From assembly GCA_043719475.1 (NCBI GenBank), contig JAYSTS010000170.1, positions 1 to 5,618 on the forward strand: a stretch of DNA of 5,618 nucleotides, read 5' to 3'. Position numbers and translations under genes: made by a program. Position 1 is the first letter of the stretch. Every line of letters starts with the position of its first letter. Below, piece by piece: positions 5,475 through 5,618 of this stretch. Under the pieces are notes generated by a model. That model made no database searches and was not told where the DNA came from. It saw nothing but the letters and a program-made list of their open reading frames with translations. The stretch comes from SYFY01 sp043719475 (GTDB lineage: Bacteria > Pseudomonadota > Gammaproteobacteria > Pseudomonadales > Azotimanducaceae).

Positions 5475-5618
5475 GAGCCTGTCGGACTTGAGCGATCGTC
5501 GCGAGCCGAGTGGGAGAGCAAGGACAGTTTTTCACGATTTTGAGGCGCATAGTGGAACTACGCAACGAAAAAGCGGGGAAAAATGGACCGCTCTCCCAAC
5601 GGCGCAGTAGATCAGTCT
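5475..5618. mobile_element. MITE-like imperfect palindrome, truncated by the window edge
   Basis: This non-coding stretch is one large imperfect inverted repeat centred near 5555. The inner arms are about 5505-5553 and 5557-5603, around a 3-base loop. Paired blocks include GCCG/CGGC, TGGGAGAGC/GCTCTCCCA, TTTTTC/GAAAAA and GCATAGT/ACTACGC; by hand alignment about 70 percent of positions match. The outer arms continue: GACT at 5485-5488 matches AGTC at 5614-5617. The left end begins GAGCCTGTCGGACTTG, possibly with the G of the hydrolase stop codon as its first base, and the right end appears cut off just before its counterpart. It carries no transposase and is best read as a miniature inverted-repeat element or a dispersed intergenic palindrome. 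Transcribed, it would fold into a long hairpin that could end or stabilise the upstream operon mRNA. Confidence 0.65.

Noticed and set aside
5428..5610. 60-codon plus-strand frame across the hydrolase end and the palindrome
   Set aside because: It overlaps the real gene in another frame and runs through non-coding repeat sequence.

Overview
The window looks like chromosomal DNA of a moderately GC-rich gammaproteobacterium. The main evidence is a bacterial EF-P with a lysine at the tip of its modification loop, together with EpmA and EpmB. This EF-P beta-lysylation system is typical of Gammaproteobacteria, and psd lies next to it, as it does near epmA in enterobacteria. Genus and species cannot be named from what is visible.

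Left half (1-2773): the window opens in the last 66 codons of phosphatidylserine decarboxylase (psd, +). This is followed tail-to-tail by epmA and efp, both on the minus strand, with efp upstream of epmA and the two genes overlapping or abutting. epmB is divergent from efp across a gap of only 33 bases, and a plausible extended -10 promoter for epmB lies inside the first codons of efp. EpmB makes (R)-beta-lysine from L-lysine, EpmA attaches it to Lys34 of EF-P, and modified EF-P rescues ribosomes stalled on consecutive prolines. EpmB here ends in a run of seven prolines broken by one serine, the kind of sequence EF-P is needed to translate.

Right half (2789-5474): three genes suggest a small, possibly undescribed lipid or small-molecule modification locus. 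An LpxO/AspH-type Fe(II)/2-oxoglutarate hydroxylase (-) is divergent from a two-gene operon (+). That operon encodes a JmjC/cupin_8-type Fe(II)/2-oxoglutarate oxygenase and an alpha/beta-hydrolase that resembles RhlA/PhaG (3-hydroxyacyl-ACP users). The two operon genes overlap by four bases (GTGA). A joint pathway, for example making and hydroxylating a 3-hydroxyacyl-derived lipid, is inference.

Right edge (5475-5618): a non-coding imperfect palindrome of about 140 bases starts at the hydrolase stop codon. It looks like a MITE-like repeat or a non-autonomous insertion-sequence derivative cut by the window edge. No rRNA, tRNA or CRISPR array was seen, and no stretch over 300 bases lacks a gene.
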